NCBI GenBank assembly: GCA_001931875.2
Contig: MSJH02000556.1
Coordinates: 248,001-312,000 of the forward strand
Direction of reading: 5' to 3'
DNA length: 64,000 nucleotides
From: Byssochlamys sp. IMV 00236
Lineage: Eukaryota > Ascomycota > Eurotiomycetes > Eurotiales > Thermoascaceae
A program made the position numbers and the translations under genes. Shown in pieces: positions 37,277 through 48,282 of the stretch (positions are counted from its first letter, which is position 1; each line of letters opens with the position of its first letter). The notes beneath the pieces were generated by a model. The model did not search any database, was not told where the DNA came from, and was given only the letters and a program-made list of their open reading frames with translations.

Positions 37277-37617
37277 CATGACAGGATCCACGATAAACTC
37301 AGCCGTGGCAGAGTCAAGGGCTCTGCAGAAAAATGGGAGCGTGGACCGGGTGGTGTTGTCAACCCCCCAATACCTATGGTAAGTAGGCTTTATTTCAAGT
37401 CAAACTAAAGCTAATATCATGATTTTAGCCAATATTTCCCACGCCTGCGCCCGATTCTGCCTTACTCGACTTTATCGATATCACAAAGGCTCAACTTTTC
37501 GGACAGCAGTTGGTTACCGGCCAAAGTCCAAATGCAACTCTCAGACTTGAGCTCCAACACTTCCGAGATTTCGCCAGAGAGATCTTAATACAAAGAATGG
37601 GGTTAGTGCCAGCATAG
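37277..37617 (+). other. Doubtful two-exon frame, not recognised
   Basis: An ATG at 37277 opens a 34-codon frame ending at a GTAAGT donor after CCTATG; a CTAATATCATGATTTTAG-like acceptor lies about 50 bp on. After it two different frames stay open, one for about 50 codons and one for about 60, ending at TAA near 37590 or TAG at 37615-37617. Only the first keeps phase with exon one. Neither product resembles a known protein. It may be a leader remnant rather than a gene. Confidence 0.2.
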
Positions 37618-38677
37618 GAGATAGATTCCACTGTTGGCGTGGTACGCTTTTTGTTCTCACCACACAATCACCTTACTAACTATCGAACTATCGATCGATA
37701 TTTTCACACAGACAACCGATCTTCTGATCGATATATATTCCTTCGCGTCCCTGCTGAACTATCCCTTGGTGTTTCATAATGCTGCCCAAAGTGGACATAA
37801 TAGGTACATACTTCTTTTCTCAGTGCTTGTTCCAGTCCATGGTTGATTTCTACAGTGCTGCTATTTCGATGGGAAGGTCCGTATACAGTACAGCAAGTTG
37901 CAGGATTTCAGAACCCCAGATTGCATAGATTTATTCAAAATAGTAATAAAGTGATTAGACCCAGTCCCATGTGGTCATACTATATCAGCTCTTGCGCCCT
38001 CTCCCTCTGCGTAGGTTCGATTAGGGCTCTGCACGTAAACTCTAGTTACCTATATTGTTTTCTCTCTGAGGAACCCTAGGGAAAGAAAGAAAGAATTATG
38101 GCACTTGTAAACTTCTATTTCTAATATAAGGCTGTGCAGGAAGTGAGTACAATATCTAAACCTTCGACCTCCATATTAGGCTAGACCTTCAATATCATCT
38201 CAGAATCGTGTGTTCTTCTTTGTCTTCTCTCCAAGAATTCACATACCTCCGTCCTATCTTGTCGGAGCCTGCCTACATGCAAGCCTCCGTTTTGTCGGGT
38301 TTCTCCCACGCCTTCCTAGCTCCACCCAGAGAGATAAATAGGCCCAGCTAGTTGCTAGAGAATCCAAGTTCGCGTGAGCTTCGCTTCCAGATATCTTCAT
38401 CCTTCTTTGGAAATAAAAAGTTTGCTCCACTTTTCAGCTTCCTCTAAAGTTTGCCTCTCTTGCTTTGTCTGCTCTCTTTGAGGTTTCATTCCGTCGCATT
38501 GGAAAGTTCTTCCCATTTCCGGTCCTCTTTGTGGATCAACGCTTGTTCACTCACGCCGATTTTCTATTGAGAGCCGTGTTTCGTTTATTCTAGAGCTTTA
38601 CTCCAAAATATACGCGTTTTTCGCTCTCCTAGAGAAGCGATAAATACAGGAAGAAAGCCTGCAGCCCTGTCAAAAAG

Positions 38678-38734
38678 GTAAGACCTCCTCACTCTCCTTA
38701 TACCATAATTATCACAAGTGCTCAGACCCAGTAG
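38678..38734 (+). promoter_or_regulatory. Leader (5' UTR) intron of P1, ending one base before the ATG
   Basis: The donor AAG/GTAAGACC lies at 38678, and the acceptor is either CAG at 38731 or TAG at 38734. The ATG at 38736 follows one base after the second option. The same arrangement precedes P2 (48499-48552) and P3 (53036-53095), and in looser form P4 (46788-46842, minus) and P6 (51323-51379). This decides the start codon of P1 in favour of 38736 over the in-frame ATG at 38718, which would lie inside the intron. Confidence 0.65.
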
Positions 38735-38735
38735 G

Positions 38736-41405
38736 ATGGCGTCGCAGAAACTTCCTGGCCCTGAGTGGTTCACAACCCCCCAAGGTTCGGATGCCCCAAA
38801 AGGGTTGGCCAGAGAAGCTTCCATACGGAGACCGTGCCGGGTGAATTTTTACGAATGCGAATCCGATGACTATGTCGAATGTAGAGTTCGACTGCTCCTA
38901 GATTCCCAGAATCCAAGACTTGTGATCAGTGTTGGGCCACAGGGTGACGGAAGTCCAGGCGCGCAGTTGGTTTTTACTGTTGAAAGTAACACTTTCACAC
39001 TGGGAGTCGAAAAGCCAGGCGATACACTTTATCAGACTATCAAGAACGCCCGGAAGAGGATGCCACGACTGTTTGAGGGATTCCCCACGACGTCACTGTA
39101 TCTTGTGAAATTGCATGGCGCCCCAATCCAGACTGGCCAGAGTTGGAGACTCGAGGGAGAAGCACGGAGCAACTGGGAGAAGTTGTCCCAATGGGCTAAC
39201 CAGCATCGCAACATGCTTGTTTGGAAAAAATGGCTTCCATCCCACAAGAACTTTGAACAGATTAACTCTTGGTTTTCGGTCCTCCAGTCCAAGGTGGCCG
39301 CGGTCCCAGGTGGCCGAGCAGCATTTTGGGCCTACACGGCCACAAAACCGGCTCAGCTCCCGGATGGCTCTGAGGGACGACGCCCCGAGTTGACTTGGCT
39401 TCGGATGACTGGAGATAATCGCGAGTCGAGGGAGGAGTACTGCAAGTGGATACCATCAGATCCGTTCTTCTGCAATGAGCTTGAAAGACAATGGAGGCTG
39501 GTCGAAGGCACTCGTATTGAAAGAGACGCCCAATATTGGTCGATAACCAGAACCTTTTCCCTCAAGAGACACCACCGTTTCATGATGGAGCATGATGAGC
39601 CTTCCAGCTGCTTTGTCCACGTCAAAGTTCAGCGCGCTGTTGACGGGGAACATCAGTTTATGATTCCTTGTATCAAACCATCGATAACCGCGAAGTTGGC
39701 ATTTGTGGATTCAGATACCAAAGAAGTTCAGGACACCGATCTCCAGTATTCGGGAATCTTTGTGCAGAGACAAACAACCTGTGATTTTGTCATAGCCATG
39801 TCAGAGCCCCCGGAGATCAGCCCGCAAGGGCGTTTCATAGTTGTGGTCGCCGACCCCGATTCCGAGCCCAATCTCCAATCCATTGATCGCCAAATCGATG
39901 CATTGAAAGAAGCTGGAACCACCATGGTCTATGGCGACATGGAATCCCAATTGGGTCAAGGGTACTCCCTCCATAACACGATTATGGCTCGGGGAGAAGA
40001 GCTCAATCCACACAGTGCAGGCTATTTCGAACTGAGCATTCATCAGCTGTCAAGTCTCGATCGACCGACGCAAGAAATGCGCTTAGCGTATATCCTCCAG
40101 AAATTCCCTCTGAGCGAGTCTCAGCGTCGAGCATTCGACCGGTCAATCTACCACATCTGTGCCGGAGTACATCTGATCCAAGGTCCGCCGGGAACCGGCA
40201 AAACCCGCACAGCCTCAGTGATCATTCTTGCGCTCGCATGTCTTCATGTGCGTGTGTTGCTTGCTGCGGGATCCAATAAAGGGGTAGATAATCTGGCAGC
40301 TGCCGTGCTGCGTGAATTGGACAATGATCCCACTCTCAGTGACTGGTGCGATGGCCAGCTCGTGCGTCTTCGATCACCAAGTTATCAGATATCTTCTTTG
40401 CGAGCCAAGAGCGCTTTGCACACTGTCAGCAAAGAGCATCGCGACAATTTAAGCAAGGACGAGGAGGACCTGCTTCGCGTGCAAATGGATTCACTGGTGC
40501 TCGCTCATGCCGAAGGGGATCCAGAGTCAGAGCTTCATTCCCAGCTTCTCAAGCTTCTGAGCTTTGACGAGACTCGGGGTTTAACTCAGAAGAGCTCAGA
40601 GCAACTAAGCGACTGCCTTGACAAACTCTCCATTGCTGAGCTTAGTCGTAGTAGAATCGTCGCCACAACACTAACCAACGCATATCAGGAGATATTGCAG
40701 CATCCTGACTCTTTCCAACCAGATGTGCTTGTCTGCGACGAATCCAGCCAATGTCTTGAAGGTGACCACATGATCGCGATGACCATACCGTCCATCAGAG
40801 CAGTGATATTCCTCGGTGACCCGGATCTGCGACCACCTCCACTTATCTCTGAACATGGAAGGAATGAATGTGCTCTATATCTGAAGCGTTCGCTCATGGA
40901 GAGGCTATACACAGCCGGATACCCCTGCACTGTGTTGTCAACTGACTACAGAAGCAATGCACAGACCCCGAACCACGGAAATCGTGAAGGGTACCATAAG
41001 AAGGCCCGGACAGTTGAGCAGCCGGTCAACTTCGGCGGCGTTCGAGCGCACGACCAGAACCGTCGAGCACCTCAGCCACTGCCTCCAAAGCCACCGGTCA
41101 CAGACCCGTCTCGCAGCCGTGCAGAGAGCTCAATTGTCCGCCGCCGTTCAGGTAGTCCTACTGGGTCCTCGACAGACTATCGCAACCGGTCTGATGACCT
41201 GAGAGACAGGGCCATGACTTCAACCAGAGAGAAAGAGGAAAGGATCGCAATGTTAGAGATGGAGCAGGCCCAGAACGACGTAGACCTGGCCCAGAAAGAC
41301 GTAGACCTGGCCCAAGCGCGGAGGAGGCTCGTTGATCTCCAACTCAGGATGGCAAGGAGGGAGCTCGAGCAAGACCGGGAGAGAGAGCGCGAGAGCAGCG
41401 GGTGA
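38736..41405 (+). CDS. Family copy P1: N-domain, half of a UPF1-like SF1 helicase core, Arg/Ser-rich coiled-coil tail
   Basis: Single frame of 889 residues. Residues 1-180 form a domain I do not recognise (MASQKLPGPEWF, RVNFYECESDDYVECRVRLL, PRLVISVGP, LFEGFPTTSLYLVKL). A linker region to about 460 is shared with P3. Then the first RecA domain of an SF1 helicase: SQRRAFDRS (Q-like), LIQGPPGTGKTRTAS (Walker A near 489), VLVCDESSQ (Walker B), and FLGDPDLRPPPLIS (motif III). At STDYRSNAQ the similarity to P3 stops; motifs IV-VI of the second RecA domain are absent. The tail is Pro/Arg/Ser-rich (VRRRSGSPTGSS), then a charged coiled coil with a DVDLAQ duplication, like the P2 tail. It could bind ATP but lacks the full helicase motor. 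I infer a UPF1-like origin; cellular role unknown. Confidence 0.75.
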   Translation: MASQKLPGPEWFTTPQGSDAPKGLAREASIRRPCRVNFYECESDDYVECRVRLLLDSQNPRLVISVGPQGDGSPGAQLVFTVESNTFTLGVEKPGDTLYQTIKNARKRMPRLFEGFPTTSLYLVKLHGAPIQTGQSWRLEGEARSNWEKLSQWANQHRNMLVWKKWLPSHKNFEQINSWFSVLQSKVAAVPGGRAAFWAYTATKPAQLPDGSEGRRPELTWLRMTGDNRESREEYCKWIPSDPFFCNELERQWRLVEGTRIERDAQYWSITRTFSLKRHHRFMMEHDEPSSCFVHVKVQRAVDGEHQFMIPCIKPSITAKLAFVDSDTKEVQDTDLQYSGIFVQRQTTCDFVIAMSEPPEISPQGRFIVVVADPDSEPNLQSIDRQIDALKEAGTTMVYGDMESQLGQGYSLHNTIMARGEELNPHSAGYFELSIHQLSSLDRPTQEMRLAYILQKFPLSESQRRAFDRSIYHICAGVHLIQGPPGTGKTRTASVIILALACLHVRVLLAAGSNKGVDNLAAAVLRELDNDPTLSDWCDGQLVRLRSPSYQISSLRAKSALHTVSKEHRDNLSKDEEDLLRVQMDSLVLAHAEGDPESELHSQLLKLLSFDETRGLTQKSSEQLSDCLDKLSIAELSRSRIVATTLTNAYQEILQHPDSFQPDVLVCDESSQCLEGDHMIAMTIPSIRAVIFLGDPDLRPPPLISEHGRNECALYLKRSLMERLYTAGYPCTVLSTDYRSNAQTPNHGNREGYHKKARTVEQPVNFGGVRAHDQNRRAPQPLPPKPPVTDPSRSRAESSIVRRRSGSPTGSSTDYRNRSDDLRDRAMTSTREKEERIAMLEMEQAQNDVDLAQKDVDLAQARRRLVDLQLRMARRELEQDRERERESSG

Positions 41406-44400
41406 ATTTCAGCAGACAACAACAGAGAAAGAGGCAAGGCGGGCGGGGAAATAGATAGATAGCCCATAATAGATAGTCTAATAATATGCCATGGATACTT
41501 TTTTCTTTGCTTGTATCTACCCTTCCCTCCTGAAAAGCCCAAGAGCCATGGACTAAGATACGGTGAGGCCACCAAGTAGAGAGATTGGAAGCTGTGGCGA
41601 TATCGATCGAATGATCATGGGGCACCTCAGAGGTGCGAGTCTGATATCTGGGAGTCCTTGCAGAGCGTATAGTCCGGGAACGTTCACCGTTCTGTCACTC
41701 TTTTCACACTCAAGAAGAGTGAGGTAAATCACGATGGCCCAAGCTTGAAGAGCGTCTAGAAATTGTCGTATATCTTATCCAATTCCATACTAGTAGAGAC
41801 TGGAATGGAAGCGCGGGGAAGCACAAGGTATGCCGTATATCCGGGGAGCACGTCGATTAGCAGGTAACTATCGGTAAAGAATGCATAGCAAGGAGAATTT
41901 TCCCGTAGCGTGAGCATGTATGCAGCTATTACAGCAAGGCCAACGGCTCTGCAGAGTCTGTTGTAGCTTAATGTAATAGAATGTGCGTGCTGTCTCTATC
42001 ATGATTATGGCCATAGGAGGCCGTGTAGAGTAATCTAGGAGTACACGCATAAGCAACAAGGTCATTCAGATCTATGCTCATTGAAATCCCGAGAGAGTAC
42101 CATAATCGCTTTTTACTCTACGGTCGGAAGCATTGGATTGGTGGAAGTTACTGGTGACACAGCTTCACGAAAAGGGAAGTTCTTACAGGTATCGTGATCG
42201 ACGCCAATAGTGATCATCATCGATGAGACTATGTAGGTACGACCTGTCCTGAGTAGACGGAGAGCTCATATCATACCTAAACACCACAAGAACAGGCTTT
42301 ATATTGAACTTGTTTCTTTTTCTTTCAGTGTGGTCTTTGTCAAATACCCCGACATGGCGTGGTCACGATCGATCCGTCCACAAGGCTCAAGCGAAGATGG
42401 TGGAGCACAAGGGAGATTGAAATTGGAGCTGGACTCATATGAGATCAAACGACGGACAAAGCTTAGGAGCAATAATGAAATGGTTTCCCTGAAGGTCCAT
42501 CGAGTCGGTCTCGCCAGGACGACAGCAGGAATGACCTTTCTACCGAGCCGAATTTCCCGTCCCACGATGCCGCCTGTCTCCCTCGGACTTCGAATTTGTC
42601 CCAAGTCAGACCGCAGCACTATGCGGAAAAAGGGAAAGCGAGATAGCGAAGCCTTAAGTATTATTATTTTATTCTAAGCATTTCACATTCTTCCGTGCGC
42701 CTGGCGACCGCGTATGCTCCCACGTCAGCAAGCAGGGCTGGCAACGAAGCCATGTGGACGATGGACTTGTTCATCCAGAGCGGCATTGGACGTGTCGCAG
42801 TCCAGGCCTGTTCTACGCCCTGTCGAACAAGAGACAAGCTTTGTCTCTGAAACGCCCGGTCGGCGCTTGTTGAAGAAACACTGCAAAAAGAGAGAGACCG
42901 GTTTCACGACGCGCCGTCCAGCCGGGACCGGCGCTAGTTATCTCTCGATCGATCCATCGTCAGACGAGTCGATTACTCGCATAGGACCATCATCCTGGCA
43001 CAGTCTATAGCTACAGCAGCGCGACAACAATGGGAAAATAATAACGATGGATCTCAGACTGTCATAGCGGCGGTGGGCGCGAATGATGAGGCAGTACAAG
43101 CAAGCAGACCCGAGAGGGGATAATCAAACCGCATGGAGACAGTTCTTCAGTACGATCCAATAACCGGATGCCTTGCTGTCAGTCGAGACCAACTGCTGTG
43201 CTGGAAAGAGACGGGGAAGTCGAGTTGTCGCGACGGCCCGTTCAACGATGCCTACAGTAACTATCGCATCGATAGCATGCAAATTCAATTCCCGATTCCC
43301 CATCGACCGAGCGCCACGGTTGCTCAGCGGAGACCAGAACATACGCAGTCATTCACTGGATGGCGAAATTAGGGTTAATCTCATAATCCATGGTGCGTTG
43401 TTCCTGCATCCAGGGGAACGTCTCTGGCATCAACTTCCAGATGCTGTTCACATGGCAATGGTCAGATTCCTGATCTATCTATCTACTCTGTGGGTAGTAC
43501 TCTACTTTCTCTATGATGTCCAGAAAGGCTTTGTGTCGATCCCGTCCGATCATTTAGCACCGTCTTCGATGGTTCTTCTCGGGGGTGATATCCTCACCGC
43601 TAGCAGCCCAGTGGCGAGAGCGCCAAACCGGTCTAGTGATAGGGCGAGACGCCATCGACGGGGAGAAGCGAGGAGAGTTCGTCCCTGCAGGAGATTCAGG
43701 AACAGGCTGGTTGGCCACGCTCAGGCACCAAGGGTCGGTGGACGCGCCCAGACATCCAGTTGGTCTGTCTCCTCATCGCATCCACGGCGGTTCTTCCTCC
43801 ACCAGCCCTGACATGTCGATGTCGAGCTAATCAAGTGTCTGAGCCTTGAGGGGCGTGGACGGCGATCCGATGGTTCCAATCGGGCAATGTCAACCATCAT
43901 CTAGGGGCCTCTCCACTGGCGTTTCATCTCGAGAGCGAAATAATAATGACCCAGACGTGGCCACCACTTTATCCAAGTACGCCGTTGACCAGTGAATCGG
44001 ATAGCCATCATGGTTGGTCTGTGTCTGTTCGTCCCGCTAGAAACTGACAGCACTTAGCGCCTGCGGAGATGCTTTTGACTGCGCGCCTCGTCCCAGCTAT
44101 CGGGCACCAATAGTTCAGAGGCCCTTTCTAGACCGATGCTGCGTTTTGTTACCGGTGGGGGCAAATGCTGCATGCATAGGTTATAAAATCCTATATCTTG
44201 CAAGCCCCCCAGGGAATCCTTTCTTGTTCACCACCTTGTCCTTCCCTTTCCAAACTTCAGCGTACATACATCTTGCGTGCAAGCCACGCCGTGCCGGGCA
44301 CGACCAACACCAACACTCCTTTTCTCTTGCAGAAAGTTCATTCCTTTAAAAGAGCTCCTATCAGCTCATCCACTCTCCTTTCGACCCGAAAATACTTGGG

Positions 44401-44485
44401 TTTGATACTGGTTGAGAAGTTCTCTCCTTCATCTTCTTGACTATACAAGAACATATCGAAGAAGCAGTTTCACCAGGTCATCAAG
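41406..44485. other. Three kilobases without a supported gene
   Basis: Frames at 42330-42677, 43133-43372 and 43173-43811 are open for 80-210 codons, but their products are Arg-rich without known motifs and they overlap each other in different frames, so they are not called. The final 400 bp is the promoter and leader of the GH128 gene. Confidence 0.4.
44182..44188 (+). promoter_or_regulatory. Likely TATA box of the GH128 gene
   Basis: TATAAAA stands 298 bp before the ATG at 44486 and is followed by a pyrimidine-rich leader (CCTTGTCCTTCCC and similar), as in strongly expressed fungal genes. Leader length would be about 260 bp if unspliced. Confidence 0.45.
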
Positions 44486-45289
44486 ATGGTTTCTTTCAGC
44501 GCTCTTTTCGTGTCCGGCCTCATGGCTACCGTTGCTCTGGCTGCTCCTCACCAGGCGCATCAGCACCTCCACGCCAAGCGTAACGCTACTTCCGCCAAGA
44601 AGGGTGCTGCTTACAACGAGGCCTCCCTCGTCGCTGCATTGACTGGTGTCTCCTGGGCCTACAACTGGAACATGGAGCCCGATGGTACCCTCCCCCCCGG
44701 CGTGGAGTACGTCCCCATGCTCTGGGGCCCCAAGATGTACAGTGGCTGGTCTGCCGCTGCCGACTCGGCCCTTTCCTCTGGCAGCAAGTACCTGTTGGGC
44801 TTCAACGAGCCCGACGTCGCCAGCCAGGCCAACATGTCGCCGTCCCAGGCTGCCTCCGACTACAAGCAGTACATGACCCCCTACGCCGGCAATGCCACCC
44901 TCGTCAGCCCGGCTGTTAGCAACTCTGGCTCCGCCGGTCAGGGACTGGACTGGATGAAGAGCTTCCTCAGCGAGTGCTCTGACTGCCAGATCAGCGCTCT
45001 TGCTGTCCACTGGTACGCCGATGCGTCCCTCACCGACTACTTCAAGCAGTTCGTCAACCAGGCCATCGAACTCGCCAACCAGAACAACATCCAGGAGGTT
45101 TGGATCACCGAGTTCCAGGCCACCGGTGACGATGCCTCTCAGGTCCAGTTCCTCACTGAGATTCTCCCTTGGCTCGACTCTCAGGCGGGTGTTGGCCGCT
45201 ACTCCTACTTCATGTGCTCCAACTCGGTCCTCCTGACTGCTGCCAATGTCCTCAGCCAAATTGGTCAGGCTTACATGTCCCTTTTTTAA
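44486..45289 (+). CDS. Secreted GH128-type glycoside hydrolase (probable endo-beta-1,3-glucanase)
   Basis: Single exon, 267 residues. Residues 1-20 (MVSFSALFVSGLMATVALAA) are a signal peptide. The mature chain has the GH128/Asl1-like landmarks: GVSWAYNWNMEPDG, VPMLWGPKM, YLLGFNEPD with the likely acid/base Glu near residue 109, LAVHWYAD, and VWITEFQATGD with the likely nucleophile Glu. Length and order match the single-domain fungal family, which cleaves beta-1,3-glucan in the cell wall. The gene is clearly GC-richer than its surroundings, with C-ending codons (GCC, ACC, CTC) dominating; this points to high expression and a conserved, selected gene inside a decaying region. Confidence 0.92.
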   Translation: MVSFSALFVSGLMATVALAAPHQAHQHLHAKRNATSAKKGAAYNEASLVAALTGVSWAYNWNMEPDGTLPPGVEYVPMLWGPKMYSGWSAAADSALSSGSKYLLGFNEPDVASQANMSPSQAASDYKQYMTPYAGNATLVSPAVSNSGSAGQGLDWMKSFLSECSDCQISALAVHWYADASLTDYFKQFVNQAIELANQNNIQEVWITEFQATGDDASQVQFLTEILPWLDSQAGVGRYSYFMCSNSVLLTAANVLSQIGQAYMSLF

Positions 45290-46368
45290 ATATCCACATC
45301 AATCACCGCTTGACTTCGGCAACTTTCCATTACCATTGAAGCCATGATTTGTATGGATATTCTTCGATTCTTCTGCTCCACTGCACCTTTTTTGTTAGCA
45401 GTGGCCTTTTGATACAAACCACATTTTTTTCTTTCTCTTCACTTCTTGGGACCTGGGTCTCTATCCTTTTCTTTTTCTCTTCTCATGGCCTTTGCTGGAT
45501 CCTTTTTTGGTCCGACAAGGACGGAGATGATTTTTGTGAATAAAAAGTTGTCTTTTTCGGGACTTGTATGCTTGCAGCCTTGCATATACTTAGGACCATG
45601 CTCGGCCAGGAGCAACGAGCTATGATATATACGATAGCGAGCCAAAATTCAAAAACTGCGGAATATGCATCTATTCAGAGTAGACTTTTCATCACAGTGG
45701 ACTATCAGCTAGCCCGCAAAGTAGTTCTTGACCTGCCTTTTGCACACACCGTCGTGTACCCTAAACCCCCAACTAAGTCGCAGCCTCAGCGGCAACACTC
45801 TCACTAAACCATGGATCCAGCAGAACTCTCATCAGCGCCAAACGTTCCAGACCAAAGAGGCAGGAAACCTTCTGGGCGCCAAGAGTGCGCGGCATTTCCA
45901 GTCCACGAGGGGGAGTAGAATATAATTGGTGTTCCGAATGAAATGTGCGATGGCAAATGAGATCCTAAATCATCAGGATGTTGATACATGTACTTCTTAT
46001 GGATGGAACTGGGGCGATCTTGGGTATATGGGCTGAACCCCGCTCATGTAAGTAGCAATTCATCGACCAGGTTAAATAGGAGCATAGTCCCTTAAGTCTC
46101 GCGACTAGATCTAGACGAAATAAATGTCTTGGTTAGCCGTACTGAGTGTACCGGTGTGTCTCTTACGATTCCACTTTCTTTTACTTCTATCTACTTTTGC
46201 TTTTGTGGGGATAACCTACGCAGTATCTATGGAACATAATAGTGTCATGTTTCTCTAGTCGGTTTAGAAATGAGATTGCTGCCATTATGATCATACTCTA
46301 GTACAATTTGGAGTCCTTTATCCGCCCTTCACGCCTGTCTTTGCCTCGTGTAGAAAGATGCATCACGA
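45290..46368. other. Intergenic region, no gene seen
   Basis: T-rich 3' region of the GH128 gene, then AT-rich DNA up to the end of the P4 coil gene. No recognisable protein on either strand. Confidence 0.45.
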
Positions 46369-46785
46369 CTATTGCTCTCTCTGAGCTCTTCTCCTCTCTA
46401 TCTCGGCACGTAGCATTCGGAGTTCTTGTTCTGCAATCCTCCGGTCGTGTTCAGCTGATTTCCTGTCTTGCTCTGCCTTTAGCACTTCAACTTCGTGATA
46501 AGCAGTCCTCGCTTCGTGCCAAGCGCTCCTCCCTCCATGATAAGCAATCCCCTTTTCGGCTAGGATTACCGCCCGCTTAGAGAGGTATACGGTCTCTTTA
46601 GCGAGTTCCAGAGCCTTCTCCTCCAGGAACCTATCTTCTCGGTCACGACGTGCTGCGTTCTCTTCGGTGTCATCCCGTCCAGTGTCTGGGGATCGCTGGC
46701 GATACTGGTTCTGCTCTGAAGCGGGACTGCGCGAACGGCTGCGAGGAGGATCCTCGGTCTGAGGAGGCTGAGTGTCACGGTCCAT
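46369..46785 (-). CDS. Family copy P4: stand-alone Arg/Ser-rich coiled-coil protein (tail module only)
   Basis: Frame of 138 residues. The first 50 residues are Arg/Ser/Pro-rich (PPRSRSRSPASEQNQ, RQRSPDTGRDD). From residue 50 on is a long, highly charged helix with heptad-like spacing (EDRFLEEKALELAKE, EVEVLKAEQDRKS, EQELRMLRAEIERRR). This is the layout of the tails of P1 and P2, without the N-domain or ATPase. A leader intron (46842 to 46788, GTAAGAAC donor, ATTAG acceptor two bases before the ATG) matches the family arrangement, which supports this as a real transcript. It might act by pairing with the tails of its relatives. Function is unknown. Confidence 0.6.
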   Translation of the reverse strand: MDRDTQPPQTEDPPRSRSRSPASEQNQYRQRSPDTGRDDTEENAARRDREDRFLEEKALELAKETVYLSKRAVILAEKGIAYHGGRSAWHEARTAYHEVEVLKAEQDRKSAEHDRRIAEQELRMLRAEIERRRAQREQ

Positions 46786-47938
46786 TACTAATATCTGTGA
46801 ATATCCTGGAGAATATGAAATGCGAGAAGAGTAAGTTCTTACTTCTCAATATTGACTGATCTTCCTTTGGATATTTGTCTGTTCTCTCTGTCTCTCTTTC
46901 TGACCAAGAGCGAAGGATGTGTGGTGGTCAAGGATGAAGTGGTAGGTAGGTGGTAAGAAGAGAAGAGAAGAGAAGACGAATTGAAGAAAATCATATGTGG
47001 GAGAATTAGAAGACAAAGAAAAATTTTTCTCATATGCTAGGTTGTGTTGTGTTATTATCAGACGACTGTGACAATGAATTCGGTAGACATCGGTTCGTTG
47101 AACTATTTGTCAGGAAGATATCTTATTTCACAGAGAATTACCTTCTCTGTGGTATGTATAAATGCTGCTTGACTACGCTGTACCTTATTCTGGGTTTATA
47201 TAGGCTCTAGAATATTGAATATTCTTATTCATAATCTATAGGAAGACGTATTCAGATAAAGAAGTACCCGTGTGCTTATCAGCAAGGACAGAACTTATTA
47301 TCATACATGTAAAATTCATTCTGAGATTTCACTTCTGAGCCCGAGTGCCCTCTTTGTCTGGTCCTTATGATAGAATAGGATATTGAAACTACATATCCAT
47401 TATGCAGTATGATAGCGCATCTCCGTCTTACAGTAAGGACAGTTCTGCTGCTGTAATGCCGGAGATATGTAAGTCGTAAGAGATGGTGTCTTATGCTAAA
47501 TACTCATGAGCAATATATAGAGATCATGTAACCTTGTTGTGTATTATGCTTGAGCAAAAGCTTCATGTTTCTGGTTCTATGCATCTGTAAAACAGCCCGT
47601 TGCTGTGACCGATTGACAAGACTCTGTTCGTTGGAAAGAGATACCCCTTGAGTCTTGTCTGTATGTTCCATAATCCCGGGCTTTACGCTTTCTATAATGG
47701 GTTTCTATCGAAGTTAGTATTCCAATGGACCACATTATGTATAGCAGAATAAGCATTACTTGCTCAAGGGGTTTCTTTTCCTTTATTGTCGAGTCCACGT
47801 ACATCAGAGTACATGATATTAGTATCCAGTCTTCTTCAAACGAGATATCGTGAAAAGAGAGTTGCTGAATGAAAAAAGCAGTGTCGAGTGCCAATATACC
47901 AGTACCATCCGCTCTATCTGCTGGCTTGAAGGGCCACG
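46786..47938. other. AT-rich region between the divergent genes P4 and P2
   Basis: It holds the P4 promoter and leader, including a GAAGAGAAGAGAAGA purine repeat at 46955-46980. No gene is supported. A 144-codon minus-strand frame (47577-48011) runs into the duplicated promoter block of P2 and is not called. Confidence 0.4.
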
Positions 47939-48051
47939 AAGGTGAGCCTAAGAGGGCATCTACCTCAACTTGGAACACAAACACAACCCCCCTTCTGGGC
48001 ACATGACGCACAAAGAAGCCCCAGCCCTCTCCTTTGAATTTTTATTTTTCT
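47939..48051 (+). repeat. Duplicated promoter block, copy A (upstream of P2)
   Basis: This block matches 50389-50486 closely: AAGGTGAGCCT, AGGGCA, AACACAAACAC, a run of Cs, TGACGCACAAAGA, CCCCAG and a T-rich end occur in the same order with few changes. A fragment (GTGAGCTTGAGGAGGG) recurs at 51762-51777. Copy A is 515-600 bp before the ATG of P2. TGACGCAC sits near the expected core promoter side. Confidence 0.75.
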
Positions 48052-48207
48052 CCTTGAACTTCCTTCTCTCCCACAAATCCCATTCCGGTGCATTTCCCCT
48101 TGCACAGAGAGCGTCTCTTCACTGCCTCGAGTTTGCCTCTTTCAGCTGTCTGTGAGAGCTACAGTTTCGCGGGCCCCCTGAATCTCACCGAGAGAGTCGA
48201 CCGTTTT

Positions 48208-48282
48208 GACATTTCCTGGCTTGCTTTGCGTGGCCGGCGTTTCTAATCTCGACATTTCCTGGCTTGCTTTGCGTAGCCGGCG
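48208..48282 (+). repeat. Two tandem leader repeats with a CCTGG...CCGGCG core
   Basis: A 32-bp unit beginning GACATTTCCTGGCTTGC and ending GCCGGCG occurs at 48208 and 48251, period 43 bp, with one base different. Related, more degenerate units occur in the P3 leader (52848-52996) and the P6 leader (50793-51020). Confidence 0.8.

Larger units (their letters stand above)
34302..38735. other. Start of the accessory island: 4.4 kb without a supported gene
   Basis: From the end of RED to the first family gene no protein gene can be supported. The stretch contains a triplicated splice-donor-like module (35.4-36.3 kb), a short hexamer repeat, one copy of a segmental duplication (36.69-37.06 kb), a doubtful two-exon frame near 37.3 kb and the leader of gene P1. 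Confidence 0.5.

Noticed and set aside
43173..43811. 212-codon plus-strand open frame
   Set aside because: Arg-rich, low-complexity product; overlaps other frames of similar length and has no recognisable domain or leader.
43371..45770. Telomere-like repeats (single TTAGGG and CCCTAA)
   Set aside because: Only isolated copies, no tandem array, so the window does not reach a telomere.
47577..48011. 144-codon minus-strand open frame
   Set aside because: It overlaps the duplicated promoter block of P2, shows no known motif and has no splice support. It is more likely a chance frame.
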